53,372 bases of DNA from an uncultured Balneolaceae bacterium. Its GTDB lineage: Bacteria > Bacteroidota > Rhodothermia > Balneolales > Balneolaceae. Below, piece by piece: positions 8,626 through 18,173 of the stretch. The stretch is from positions 1 to 53,372 of the forward strand of contig CALJMB010000270.1 of assembly GCA_937982515.1 (NCBI GenBank). Direction: 5' to 3'. Each line of letters begins with the position of its first letter. Within the stretch, counting starts at the first letter, position 1. A program made the position numbers and the translations under genes. The notes beneath the pieces are model-generated. The model was given only the letters and a program-made list of their open reading frames with translations. It was not told the origin of the DNA and made no database searches.

Positions 8626-11040
8626 TCAACCCGAGGTAATATCTGCCACTGCAGTCCCCAGAGTATCATGCTCAGCCAGCAGACGAATACGTCCTTTTCG
8701 TCCGGGAACAGTTCTTACCCAAACAGCTCCAACTCCGCCTGTATCTTCAAACTCAAAAGGATTATCTCCTATGAGTAGGCCTGGCCCTTCAAGCGTAAAT
8801 GTTACATCTCCGCTAACATAGGGGCGGGGAGCGCCATATTTATCTACAACCCGAAACACTACCCGGGTAGTATCAGAGCCATCGGCATTCAACTCTGTAT
8901 CATCGGCTATGAGAGCCAGGCGGTCTCCTTCCCGATCGGCAGAAAATGAGCGGGAGATCACTTTTTCTTCTCCCACATAACCTTCAATGCGTAATTCAGG
9001 ATTAGAAGATCCATCCACATCATTGAAACTGACATAACTGGGTGGGTACGGCAGATGTTCGAAACGCTCCGTTGCCGGATATACGGTTGCATAGTGCCGA
9101 TCATCTACGAATAACTCCAGGCGCTCACAATTTGAACATATCATGGCTTTCTGGTCATCTTTATAAGGAAGCGAATCCGGACCAAAATCCCAGTAGAAGG
9201 CTGGTACAATTACCGGTCGTTTCTTCGGATCAACCTGAGACTGATAAATTGCGGCCCCCAGCTTAGGCACCCTGAACAAGTCGATAACTCCCGGGTATTT
9301 TACTCCCTCATATTGATTGCCATTACCTGATGGATAGTCGTAGGCACACCAGGCCAATACACCGCAATAGCGTTTGTCGGATCCGGCTATGTTATGCACC
9401 CGGGCATGAGCCTCTGCCTGCCCCTGTTGCTTAATAGCGGGAATGTTACGGCGATAGAATCGGGCTGGCCCTGAAAGTGTACCTACTGCTTCACTTACCA
9501 GATAAGGGAAATCCGGGCGTGGAGGCCGGAGTTCTGGCCAGCGAATACCCTGCTCGTCTTTCTTGTTTGCATAATCGTTATATGAAAACACATCCTGTAC
9601 AAACTTATCCGTATTGTAAACCCAGAAGATAATAGAGCCGGTGGTCTGTCGAGAGTCGTCTAATTTATGAGCCAGGTCTCGTGTTTTAGTGTACAGCTCA
9701 ACATTATCCGGAGTTTCGTTGAGTCGTGCACCCCAGATAACGATAGACGGGTGATTGCGATGATTCCTTACCATTTGTCCTACATTTTGGAGTGCCCGCT
9801 CCTGCCATTGATCATCGCCCATCCACATGCCCCATCCGGCTTCTTCCTCAAACGCCATCAGGCCAATTTCATCACAGGCATCAAAGAAGGCTTCGGCCTG
9901 TGGATAGTGTGAACAACGAACCATATTGCAATTGAGGTCATTGCGTAAAATCTCTGCATCTTTACGCTGAACACGTTCCGGCATGGCCCCGCCGGCAAAG
10001 GGATAGAAATGATGCCGGTTAAGCCCAAAGAGCTGTACACGACGACCGTTCAAATAAAATCCGTCCTTTGTAAAACGGGCTTCACGAAAGCCTGTGCGAA
10101 CCGCATAATTATGTAGAGGTGTGCCATCAACAGACAAGGTGGCTGTTATATCATATAGATAAGGATCATCGATGTCCCACAGACGGATATCTCCCGGATT
10201 TTCCATAGTCAGATAGACGGTAAGCTGCCCCGCTCCATTCGGTTTAATGGGAGCTGAGACGGTACCCATTCTTGTGTTACCATCATACATATCAACATCA
10301 ATCTGTAGTGCGCCATCAGGTAATGTAGCTGCATCTATCGTGCATTCTAACTCAAGTTTCCGGTTTGGTTCAAGTACGTTAACCGGTTTGGCAAAAACAT
10401 CGGTCAAAAATACCTCCGGGACTATACGCAGATTAGCTGTTCGATAGAGTCCACCCGGCTGCCAGAAATCTACAACATTTGACTCATCCTCGGGCCTGTT
10501 CGGCGGGACATTTACATCGAATCGGGAATCCAGTTCCACAGCCAAAATATTTTCACCCTCAACTAAGTAATCGGTAATCTCGTAACTGAAAGGGAGATAA
10601 CCTCCAAAGTGTTCGCCAACCTTCTGCCCATTAAGTACAATAGTAGCGGCCGTCATCGCTGCCCCAAAGTCAATAAATACACGCTTTCCGGTAAGATCTT
10701 CATCCAGGCTAAACCGGCGGCGATAGATCCAGACTTTCTCCCAGCTCTGCGGATCCCATTTTCGCCATGAAAGCTCAGTAACGGTATGTGGAAGTATAAC
10801 CTGTTCTAATTCGCTGTCGTCAAATCCGGGGCTGACACTACCAGTTTTGGCCTCACCGAAACGCCAACCTGTGTTCATGGGAATTGTGTGTGTCGCTGGT
10901 CCACGGCTGCCGCGAGTGAACAGAGCTCCTTCACAACCTCCGAGAACAGACCAAGTGGCCAGGCCTCCGGCTCCGGCCAGCGCTGTCTTTAAAAATTGCT
11001 TTCTAGAATATCCCTGTGTCTGTGTATTTAATTTATCCAT
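8626..11040 (-). CDS. GH2 family glycoside hydrolase (beta-galactosidase/glucuronidase-type), exported
   Basis: An 804-residue family-2 glycoside hydrolase: sugar-binding jelly roll (about residues 50-210), immunoglobulin-like domain (210-320), TIM barrel (325-620) and C-terminal Ig-like domains, including a Big-type domain (about 710-800). The acid/base Glu442 lies in NHPSIVIWGARLNETP and the nucleophile Glu517 in PYLVSEAVG. The N-terminus SRKQFLKTALAGAGG resembles a twin-arginine signal with Arg-Lys in place of Arg-Arg, and LGGC (Cys36) is a possible lipobox, so periplasmic or outer-membrane anchoring is expected. It follows the sulfatase by 77 bp. The family cleaves terminal beta-linked galactose, glucuronate or mannose; galactose is favoured by the neighbouring GH59 genes. 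Exact specificity is not deducible. Confidence 0.88.
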   Translation of the reverse strand: MDKLNTQTQGYSRKQFLKTALAGAGGLATWSVLGGCEGALFTRGSRGPATHTIPMNTGWRFGEAKTGSVSPGFDDSELEQVILPHTVTELSWRKWDPQSWEKVWIYRRRFSLDEDLTGKRVFIDFGAAMTAATIVLNGQKVGEHFGGYLPFSYEITDYLVEGENILAVELDSRFDVNVPPNRPEDESNVVDFWQPGGLYRTANLRIVPEVFLTDVFAKPVNVLEPNRKLELECTIDAATLPDGALQIDVDMYDGNTRMGTVSAPIKPNGAGQLTVYLTMENPGDIRLWDIDDPYLYDITATLSVDGTPLHNYAVRTGFREARFTKDGFYLNGRRVQLFGLNRHHFYPFAGGAMPERVQRKDAEILRNDLNCNMVRCSHYPQAEAFFDACDEIGLMAFEEEAGWGMWMGDDQWQERALQNVGQMVRNHRNHPSIVIWGARLNETPDNVELYTKTRDLAHKLDDSRQTTGSIIFWVYNTDKFVQDVFSYNDYANKKDEQGIRWPELRPPRPDFPYLVSEAVGTLSGPARFYRRNIPAIKQQGQAEAHARVHNIAGSDKRYCGVLAWCAYDYPSGNGNQYEGVKYPGVIDLFRVPKLGAAIYQSQVDPKKRPVIVPAFYWDFGPDSLPYKDDQKAMICSNCERLELFVDDRHYATVYPATERFEHLPYPPSYVSFNDVDGSSNPELRIEGYVGEEKVISRSFSADREGDRLALIADDTELNADGSDTTRVVFRVVDKYGAPRPYVSGDVTFTLEGPGLLIGDNPFEFEDTGGVGAVWVRTVPGRKGRIRLLAEHDTLGTAVADITSG

Positions 11041-11117
11041 TGTTTCCCGCTGTCGGTTTTCTATTTAAAATTGTGTTGTTATGACTAAATCAAAATTTTT
11101 ATCCATGATCCTGTACT

Positions 11118-12647
11118 TTAATCATCACTACTATACGTTAATTCATGTTCATCCAGCTCCTTCCAGTAATGATCAACACGTCCGGGTTCTCCCCTGTCAG
11201 CCCCGGATGTACCTGTTATGGCATCCCCCAACTCTTTACGTCCCGACTCAATGCATCCCATCAGTCGTTCAACAACCTCGGGATACTCATCAGCCAGGTT
11301 TTTAGTCTCGCCGGGATCATCATTCAGATTAAACAGTGAAAGCCCAATGTGACCGGTTTTATACGTACCCATACTTCCACGGCTACCTGGCTTCCCTGCA
11401 CCCAGGTAGTTATGGGGAATGTGCAGTTTCCAGGGTCCGAGTCGAACGGCTTGTAGATTTTCATCGATGTAAAAGTAGAGAGGAGCCTCATCATATGGAC
11501 TTCCTGTATTACTTTTCCCGGATAGTATTGGCCAGATATTATGTCCGTCTATAACCACGTCTTCAGGCAATTCAGAATTGGTGATGTAAGCGATAGTTGG
11601 CATCAAATCCATTGAAGTGGCTACCTGATCCGTAACCTTTCCTTTGGGGATACGCCCCGGCCAACTGGCTATTGCAGGCACCCGATGGCCGCCCTCAAAT
11701 GTCGTGATTTTTCCTTCCCGAAGATTACCGGCAGACCCACCGTGGTCACCGAAGACCAACCATGGGCCGTTATCGGAAGTGAAGACAACCAATGTGTTAT
11801 CACGCAGCTCTCTGTCTTCAAGAGCCTGAAGGATTTGGCCTACAGACCAGTCAATTTCATTGACTACATCACCATACAATCCACGTTGGGTGCTGTCACG
11901 AAAACGCTCCGTTGCAAAAAGTGGTACATGGGGAAAATGAAGCGCATAATAGAGAAAAAACGGATTTTGCCGGTTTGTTTCAATAAATTCAACGGCGCGG
12001 TCTGTAAAACGATGAAGTAGCTCCGCCTGATCAGGCTCCCGTTCCACAATGCTTGATCCATCAATAAGTGGCAGAGGAGGAAAATTCCTGCGTGCTTCTT
12101 TATTGGGATTATTCTCCGGTTTTGGACTCATATCATTGGAATACGGCAGTCCAAAGAACTGGTCAAATCCGTGATTAACAGGAAAAAAGTCGGGGTGAGC
12201 ACCCAAATGCCATTTCCCGATGGCTGCGGTCGTATATCCCTGCTCTTTTAACAGCTCTGCCATCGTAAGTTCATCGGTATTAAGCCCTATCATCTCGCGG
12301 GGAAAGATAACTCTGGGCAGCCCGGCCCTCATGGGATACCGCCCGGTAAGTAACCCCACCCGGGAAGGGGTACAGACACTGGAGGGTGCGTAGAACGAAG
12401 TAAAACGCAGCCCTTCTCCGGCCAATCGATCCAGGTTTGGAGTCTCAAAACCCTTGGCTCCATAGACGCCCACATCTGCATAGCCCAAGTCATCGGCCAA
12501 GATGATAATAATATTTGGCTTGACTTCGGGAGAACTACCAGAAAATGAACAACCTGTACAAACTGCAATAATCAAGGCGGACCAAGACACCTGCCAAAGC
12601 CAACTCATCTTGAAAATCTGACTGTTTTTATCTGTAGGTGATACCAA
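11118..12647 (-). CDS. Formylglycine-dependent sulfatase, arylsulfatase A-like
   Basis: A 509-residue type I sulfatase. Metal-binding Asp52-Asp53 lie in ILADDLGYADVGVYG. The maturation site is Cys92 in CTPSR, the C-x-P-x-R signature in which cysteine becomes formylglycine. GKWHLG, the TSDNGP metal motif and the EGGHRVPAIASWPG segment follow in family order. The overall reading resembles human arylsulfatase A/GALNS (LGLPYSND against GIPYSHD), enzymes that desulfate galactose-3-sulfate or galactosamine-6-sulfate groups. The signal sequence ends in a TGC lipobox-like site (Cys33); a start at the internal MSWLWQV (12608) is equally plausible. It lies between GH59 and GH2 genes, so desulfation of a galactoside before hydrolysis is likely. 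No maturase gene is in the window. Confidence 0.9.
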   Translation of the reverse strand: MVSPTDKNSQIFKMSWLWQVSWSALIIAVCTGCSFSGSSPEVKPNIIIILADDLGYADVGVYGAKGFETPNLDRLAGEGLRFTSFYAPSSVCTPSRVGLLTGRYPMRAGLPRVIFPREMIGLNTDELTMAELLKEQGYTTAAIGKWHLGAHPDFFPVNHGFDQFFGLPYSNDMSPKPENNPNKEARRNFPPLPLIDGSSIVEREPDQAELLHRFTDRAVEFIETNRQNPFFLYYALHFPHVPLFATERFRDSTQRGLYGDVVNEIDWSVGQILQALEDRELRDNTLVVFTSDNGPWLVFGDHGGSAGNLREGKITTFEGGHRVPAIASWPGRIPKGKVTDQVATSMDLMPTIAYITNSELPEDVVIDGHNIWPILSGKSNTGSPYDEAPLYFYIDENLQAVRLGPWKLHIPHNYLGAGKPGSRGSMGTYKTGHIGLSLFNLNDDPGETKNLADEYPEVVERLMGCIESGRKELGDAITGTSGADRGEPGRVDHYWKELDEHELTYSSDD

Positions 12648-12792
12648 TTTAAAAGTACGTTAATTGTTAAAATAAAATGGCGAATTCCATCAAAAAGGTT
12701 GTGGTTATGCCGCTGTTTTTGGCTGTTTCTTTCACAGACAGCCTTGGCTCCGGACGGCACAGATCTGAAGAATATGAGGATGAATCAGGCTA

Positions 12793-15339
12793 TTAATCTG
12801 CTTGCGGGAATTCATATTCCCTGATTATATCTATTTCACTGGCAGAGGCCATATCACTCACACCTTTTACCCCTTCAAGCCTCACATAGCGGGCTTCCAT
12901 TTCAGGCCATGTTACCAGTTTAGTCGCGACATCCCCCGGCCAGCCACCTGAGGCAACTTTTTCAAAATTATTTCCATCAAGACTCAGGTAAATATTATAA
13001 CCCGTTATTATACCGCCCGGAGAATGAGTAATAAAGTTTGGCCTGTATGTTAATCCCTGAGTAGATTGTATACTGCCCATATCAATAGTAATAGACTGTG
13101 GCAGAGGCTCCCTGTTTGGTGTTCTTCCTGAATGCCAGGCTGTTTCCGGCCGGCCGTCTATTGCGTTATCTGCAGTAAATATATAGCCAAGATTGTATAT
13201 GTATTCTAAGGGTTCATCAGGATTTTCTTCAGTGGTGGCTATAACAGTCATGCCCTTTTTGGAGATAAAATCAGGCCCTGTAGTAGTGGGCGTAATTTCA
13301 ACATTATCAAATTGAGCATGTACCCATTTACTTGTTACCAATCCAATCTGACCCGTTACATTATAATCATCGTTAACAGAGCCTACTGTTTCACCATCGA
13401 TAATTACCTCAATATTATAGCCTCGCATTTTCAATGCCATTTGATGCCACTCTCCTACTTCAAATGAAACATTACCACTCAACAAAGTTTTATCTGTATG
13501 TTTCCATGCTCTTCGATACAATTCCCAACTGCCATCACTTGTCAGCTTCAGGTGATAACCACCTACAATCGTGCTTTGCTGTACATCAATCCGCCCGATT
13601 AATTCTACGTGCCCTGAATCTTCCAGCATTACATCTGTGCTTACGGTATAATCACCCCACCACATAGGATCACCCATTATCGTAGTTGGCCTCATATTAC
13701 CCCGGCCATTCCAAATTACCGGTTGACTGGTAGTCATTTGCCGGTAACAGGTACCTTCTCTGCCACCTCCACATGGAGCTGTTTCAAAAGAACCGTTTAC
13801 ATCAGAGAAATATCGTGCCAACTCAGTGCTGTTATAGCTTTCAAAATCTTCTAAATAAGGCAGTCCCATTCTATCGTGTACATCTGCCAAAGGTTTGTCT
13901 GCGCCTTTTCCCTGACCCGTAGTAGTGGTCAGAGAATATAAATATCCCGGTTGTATGGTAAGGTAGTATTTACCATCATCGGGCATTACAGAGCCTTTAT
14001 AAATAAAATGGTCTTCGGGGTTATCCGAATAAATGTCAGAAGCCCATAAATGCACTTCTTTTTCTGCTGGCAAGCCTTCACTTATAGAGAATGTTATGGT
14101 CTGCTCGAGAGCCAGATCCATAGCTTCTATTACAGTAGTAAAATTATCATTATCCGGAGATCGGAGTGTTACATAGCTGGCTTTAGATTGCATCACTGCG
14201 CTGGCATTATCCATATAAAACCATCCGGGTTCGGTGAATTGAGTGGTATGGGCATATACCCATATATCCTTTCCCACATGATAGTAACCCGACCATGGCC
14301 ATTCTGCCAGCATTAAACCAGTATCTGCAATGGGCAAATTGCTGTACCAGGCAGAAATTAAGGCCCAGGCAATATTACCTGTCACTTTTGCCTGTATATA
14401 TAAGCGGTTAGCCGATCTTGCCAATGAAGGAGCGCCTGTGTCTGACCCCATCGTACTGTGCTCTGCAAGCCATAAGGGTTTGTTCAGATCAACTGCATCC
14501 TGCGTACTGGCACAAGTTCGGTAAGCCCCTCTCCATCCACACAAACTGTGTTCACCGACAATATCCACCGCTTTCTCCAACTCTGGATTATTTTTCATTT
14601 CTGCAACAATGGAGAATGGATGAGACACATCATCGGCGCCAACGAGTTTTATATCAGGGTTGAATTGTTCCAGAGCTTTGTCGTAGGCGATATACCAGTC
14701 GGCATTCCAGCGATGCTCATTCCAACCACCTACATATTGTATGTCAAGGTTGTTCTTGTCAGCACATTTCAACCATTCAATATTGTATTGGATGTTTTCA
14801 TCCGACCAAAATTGCCCGATCCATCCCGGAGCTCCCCATTGTAATGCTGCCAATTTAATATCGGGATTGCGTTTTTTGGCCTCCTTCATTAACCACCATT
14901 CATATCCCCGGTTACAGTTTATCTCATCAGGGGTGCGCATGTGGCTCGCTTCCGATCCGGATGTCGAATTTGTCTCTCCACCAATTTCCACCTTCAGAAT
15001 CTGAATATTAGCACCGTAATTGGGTTTGAAGAGATAATCCAGAATCTGGCTCCGCTCCGGCTCGGGGTAATCGTAGAGCAGGCGGGAGGAACCACCGGCG
15101 CTTAATGCCCCCAAACCATCATAACGTCTGCCTTCGTCATTGCCACTTAATTCTATGACAACATCATTTTGAATATTTATACCGTGACCAGCCCCAAATT
15201 TTTGGCTCTGCGGTGTATTCTCCTGCAGATATTGCTGTACTTGCGGTGTGTTTGATGTGGTTGAACAACTCCACATAAATAAAGCCAAAACTGATATAAT
15301 ATATTTTATGAACTTTAAAGATCGAATTGAGTGAAACAT
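12793..15339 (-). CDS. GH59 galactocerebrosidase-family glycosidase 1, lipoprotein, with C-terminal F5/8 C domain
   Basis: An 848-residue lipoprotein (lipobox LFMWSC, Cys25). Residues 60-460 follow the GH59 galactosylceramidase barrel closely: YDGLGALSAGGSSRLLYDYP, ERSQILDYLFKPNYGA, LKVEIGG and RGYEWWLMKEAKKRNPDI. The acid/base is Glu208 in GGWNEH and the nucleophile Glu293 in PLWLAEH. A beta-sandwich/lectin-like region follows (about 490-690), as in mammalian GALC. A final F5/8 type C (discoidin, CBM32-like) domain (about 700-845) carries AWHSGRTPNREPLPQSITID. GH59 enzymes release beta-galactose from galactolipids and aryl galactosides. This copy is the most diverged of the three and lacks the Cys-Cys motif of the others. 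It is probably exposed on the cell surface. Confidence 0.9.
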   Translation of the reverse strand: MFHSIRSLKFIKYIISVLALFMWSCSTTSNTPQVQQYLQENTPQSQKFGAGHGINIQNDVVIELSGNDEGRRYDGLGALSAGGSSRLLYDYPEPERSQILDYLFKPNYGANIQILKVEIGGETNSTSGSEASHMRTPDEINCNRGYEWWLMKEAKKRNPDIKLAALQWGAPGWIGQFWSDENIQYNIEWLKCADKNNLDIQYVGGWNEHRWNADWYIAYDKALEQFNPDIKLVGADDVSHPFSIVAEMKNNPELEKAVDIVGEHSLCGWRGAYRTCASTQDAVDLNKPLWLAEHSTMGSDTGAPSLARSANRLYIQAKVTGNIAWALISAWYSNLPIADTGLMLAEWPWSGYYHVGKDIWVYAHTTQFTEPGWFYMDNASAVMQSKASYVTLRSPDNDNFTTVIEAMDLALEQTITFSISEGLPAEKEVHLWASDIYSDNPEDHFIYKGSVMPDDGKYYLTIQPGYLYSLTTTTGQGKGADKPLADVHDRMGLPYLEDFESYNSTELARYFSDVNGSFETAPCGGGREGTCYRQMTTSQPVIWNGRGNMRPTTIMGDPMWWGDYTVSTDVMLEDSGHVELIGRIDVQQSTIVGGYHLKLTSDGSWELYRRAWKHTDKTLLSGNVSFEVGEWHQMALKMRGYNIEVIIDGETVGSVNDDYNVTGQIGLVTSKWVHAQFDNVEITPTTTGPDFISKKGMTVIATTEENPDEPLEYIYNLGYIFTADNAIDGRPETAWHSGRTPNREPLPQSITIDMGSIQSTQGLTYRPNFITHSPGGIITGYNIYLSLDGNNFEKVASGGWPGDVATKLVTWPEMEARYVRLEGVKGVSDMASASEIDIIREYEFPQAD

Positions 15340-15532
15340 TCGTCTAGCTGATTATGATTTATTGGCAGATATCTCTATGGTTTACTTCCTAATTTCTCAT
15401 GTCTTACCGTTAGTTTAATTGTATCTATACATTCGGCGGGTCCGTATACTCAATCCTAGGTATTACCAAAAGGGAATTCGCCAACAAGTTTTATCCAGCC
15501 AGACAGAAGATTTTGCAGGCTTAGAAAACACA

Positions 15533-15576
15533 AGCAACCCCCGTTGCCCATTATTCCGAGGGCAACGGGGGTTGCT
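15533..15576 (-). terminator. Strong hairpin 3 nt after the GH59-2 stop
   Basis: A perfect 17-bp inverted repeat (15533-15549 and 15560-15576) with a 10-nt loop sits directly downstream of the stop of the second GH59 gene on the minus strand. The following minus-strand bases are only moderately T-rich (TTGTGTTTT). It is either a rho-independent terminator or a stabilising 3' hairpin separating GH59-2 from GH59-1. Confidence 0.75.
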
Positions 15577-15579
15577 GTT

Positions 15580-18102
15580 TTAGTTAGCAATCATGATATC
15601 GAGTTCACCTATTGAGGCTGAGCCATCAACGCCCTCTACAGCTTCAAACCTAACAAAACGTGCTACTGTATTTGCTTCAACATCATCGTCGAGTAAAGCT
15701 ATTTTTGTTGAGGTACCTGTTTTCCACGTTCCGCTTTTTACTTTTTCAAAATCCACACCGTTTGAGCTCAGGTAAACATTATACTTTGTAATCATACCCG
15801 TCCTGCTGTTGTTTAAACGGGGCTGATACACTATCCCGCCAACATCATAAAACCCGCCCAGTTCTATCGTAACAGATTGTGGCAGCTCCTGCCTGGGCTC
15901 CCATTCGGACTGCCATACTGTTTCGGGACGGCCATCCACTGCATTTTCCACTTTAAAATCACCGTTACCCGTATTTTCAATATGGTCGCTGGTGGCATAA
16001 ATTCTCAGGTTGTTTTTCGGTACAAAATGAGGCCATTCACTGGTTCGGACTATTTTCACATTATCGAACTGGGCATGGTGCCAGGGGCTTACCTTTAGTG
16101 CGGCATTCCCTGTTGTGTAATAGGTATCTTCCACAGTGCCAACTTCACTGCCGTTAATAATAACGGTGAGTTCTTTTCCTTTCATTTGCAGAGCAACATT
16201 ATGCCACTTGCCTGCAGGGAATGAAATATTGTTGCCGGTGGCAATTACCTGTTTTTCATTTTCTTCCATACCACGCAAATCTATTCGGTATAGCTCCCAA
16301 TTTCCTGAAGTGCTTACCTGAAGGTGATAACCGGTAATTTGAGTTGCACGACGTACAGCTGAAACTCTGCCTGCTATTTCTATAAATCCATCTTCTTCCA
16401 GTATTACATCAGTGCTTATGGTGTAATCGCCCCACCATCTTGGGTCACCAAACACCGTAGCCGGCAAAATATTACCATGAGCCCAGCTGATTGGTTGCTC
16501 CTTCAGTTCCTGACGATAACACATTCCATCACGTCCGCCGCCACAAGCTGCTGTTTCAAAAGCACCGTTTATATCAGAATAGAATCGGGCAAGTTCGCCT
16601 TCGTTATAACTTTCAAAATCCTCTTCATAAGGTAACTCCATCATTTCAGCCATGGTTGAATTTGGCTTAGCTGTGCCTTTTGACTGACCCATGGTAGTCG
16701 TAATGGAATAGACAAAACCCGGCTTAACGGTCAGATCAAATTCTCCATTTTCAATTGCAACAGCACCTTTGTTAACAAAATAATCCTCTTTGCTTTTTGA
16801 GCGCATATTGGTTTCCCACACGTATACTGAATCGGCCGGGAAATTATCTTTCACTGAGAACATAGCACGCTGTACCACTTTGGCATCCAGGGCTTCTATT
16901 ATTATACTGAAATCATTGCCATCGGGAGATTGAAGTGCTACATGGCTTGAACCATTTGTTAAATAGCCAACGGCATTATCCATATATTTCCATCCGGGCT
17001 TTGTAAATTGTGCGGTGTGGGCAAAGGCCCAGATATTCTTATCTACCAGATAGAAGCCCGACCAGGGCCACTCGGCCAGCATCAAGCCGGTGTCAGCCAG
17101 CTCTATATTAGCATACCAGGCCGAAATGGGCGACCAGGTCATGTAGCCGGTTATACGTGCATCAATGTACATTCGGTTGAGGGCTCTTGTTGTGGTTAAA
17201 CCGCCAATATCATGTCCCTGCGCGCTATTTTCACTCATCCATAATGGTTGTTCGAGTTCTTTCGCTTTATCAGGACTGTAACACTCTTTATGCTCTGTTC
17301 TATGGCCGCAGGCAAAATGAATTCCTACTACATCAATAGCTTTCATGAATTCTTCATGTTCGTACATATCATCAACTACCCGCCACAGGTCTTTGCGATT
17401 TGTACAGCATCTGTCATCTCCTATAAGCTCTATATGCGGATAATTTTCGACCAAGGCTTTTTTCCAGTCAATAAACCAATCAATGCGCCTTTCATCATGA
17501 GGCCGCTCATTCCAGCCCCCCATATAGTCAATGGTCAGGCCGTGTTCTTTTTCAGCACAATTCAACCATTCCAGGTGGTAATCAATATTTTTTTTTACCC
17601 AAAAATTATCCCCGACCCAAGCTGGCGAACCCCAGGCCAGCCCCGCCAGTTTAATATCGGGATTGCGTTTTTTAGCCTCAGTCATCAGCCACCATTCGTA
17701 ACCTCTATTGCAGTTTACTTCATCGGGAGTTCGCATATGGCTGGCTTCAGCTCCATCTGTAGAATTGAGGTCGCCGCCAATTTCCACTTTTAATAACTGA
17801 ATATTAGCACCGTAATTGGGTTTGAAGAGATAATCCAAAATCTGGCTCCGCTCCGGCTCGGGGTAATCGTAGAGCAGGCGGGAAGAGGCCCCAGCACTAA
17901 CTGCACCTATGCCCTGGAAGATGCGCCCCTCATCTCTGCCATCAATAATTATGGTATCACTTTTTCCTGGATTGTTCTGAGCTTGAGCAGATGCGAAACA
18001 AAAAGACATGCTCCATAAAATGATACCAGCAATTTTCAGTAATTGTTTTTTTATCAACAAATTTTTTCCGGCAACGTCCATAACTTTATTCATTGTTTTC
18101 AA
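15580..18102 (-). CDS. GH59 galactocerebrosidase-family glycosidase 2 with C-terminal F5/8 C domain
   Basis: An 840-residue exported enzyme with a cleavable signal peptide ending in SAQAQ (about residue 42). The GH59 barrel covers about residues 52-450 with Glu199 (GGWNER) as acid/base and Glu291 (LWMSEN) as nucleophile. A lectin-like beta-sandwich covers about 480-680 and an F5/8 type C domain about 695-838. Against copy 1 it has an inserted segment with a Cys-Cys pair (RCCTNRKDLW, about 231-240) and further cysteines in HFACGHRTEHKECY, suggesting disulfides. It shares a 205-bp, almost identical DNA tract with copy 3. The first 20 residues may be over-called; an internal Met would still leave a signal peptide. 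Predicted to cleave beta-galactosides in the periplasm or outside the cell. Confidence 0.9.
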   Translation of the reverse strand: MKTMNKVMDVAGKNLLIKKQLLKIAGIILWSMSFCFASAQAQNNPGKSDTIIIDGRDEGRIFQGIGAVSAGASSRLLYDYPEPERSQILDYLFKPNYGANIQLLKVEIGGDLNSTDGAEASHMRTPDEVNCNRGYEWWLMTEAKKRNPDIKLAGLAWGSPAWVGDNFWVKKNIDYHLEWLNCAEKEHGLTIDYMGGWNERPHDERRIDWFIDWKKALVENYPHIELIGDDRCCTNRKDLWRVVDDMYEHEEFMKAIDVVGIHFACGHRTEHKECYSPDKAKELEQPLWMSENSAQGHDIGGLTTTRALNRMYIDARITGYMTWSPISAWYANIELADTGLMLAEWPWSGFYLVDKNIWAFAHTAQFTKPGWKYMDNAVGYLTNGSSHVALQSPDGNDFSIIIEALDAKVVQRAMFSVKDNFPADSVYVWETNMRSKSKEDYFVNKGAVAIENGEFDLTVKPGFVYSITTTMGQSKGTAKPNSTMAEMMELPYEEDFESYNEGELARFYSDINGAFETAACGGGRDGMCYRQELKEQPISWAHGNILPATVFGDPRWWGDYTISTDVILEEDGFIEIAGRVSAVRRATQITGYHLQVSTSGNWELYRIDLRGMEENEKQVIATGNNISFPAGKWHNVALQMKGKELTVIINGSEVGTVEDTYYTTGNAALKVSPWHHAQFDNVKIVRTSEWPHFVPKNNLRIYATSDHIENTGNGDFKVENAVDGRPETVWQSEWEPRQELPQSVTIELGGFYDVGGIVYQPRLNNSRTGMITKYNVYLSSNGVDFEKVKSGTWKTGTSTKIALLDDDVEANTVARFVRFEAVEGVDGSASIGELDIMIAN
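16982..17186. repeat. 205-bp near-identical tract, copy A (in GH59-2)
   Basis: This stretch matches 19585-19789 in GH59-3 with only two differences that I can see, while flanking coding DNA is clearly more diverged. It encodes barrel residues just after the nucleophile (RMYIDARI...TWSPISAWYANIELADTG and on to KPGWKY). Synonymous sites are identical too, so recent gene conversion or recombination is more likely than protein constraint alone. Confidence 0.9.
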
Positions 18103-18173
18103 TTCTGATCTGGTTTTGGTACAGATCCTGTACCCCGTTAATAAAAGTAGTTAAGAGTGTTAGGCTGCTTTAT

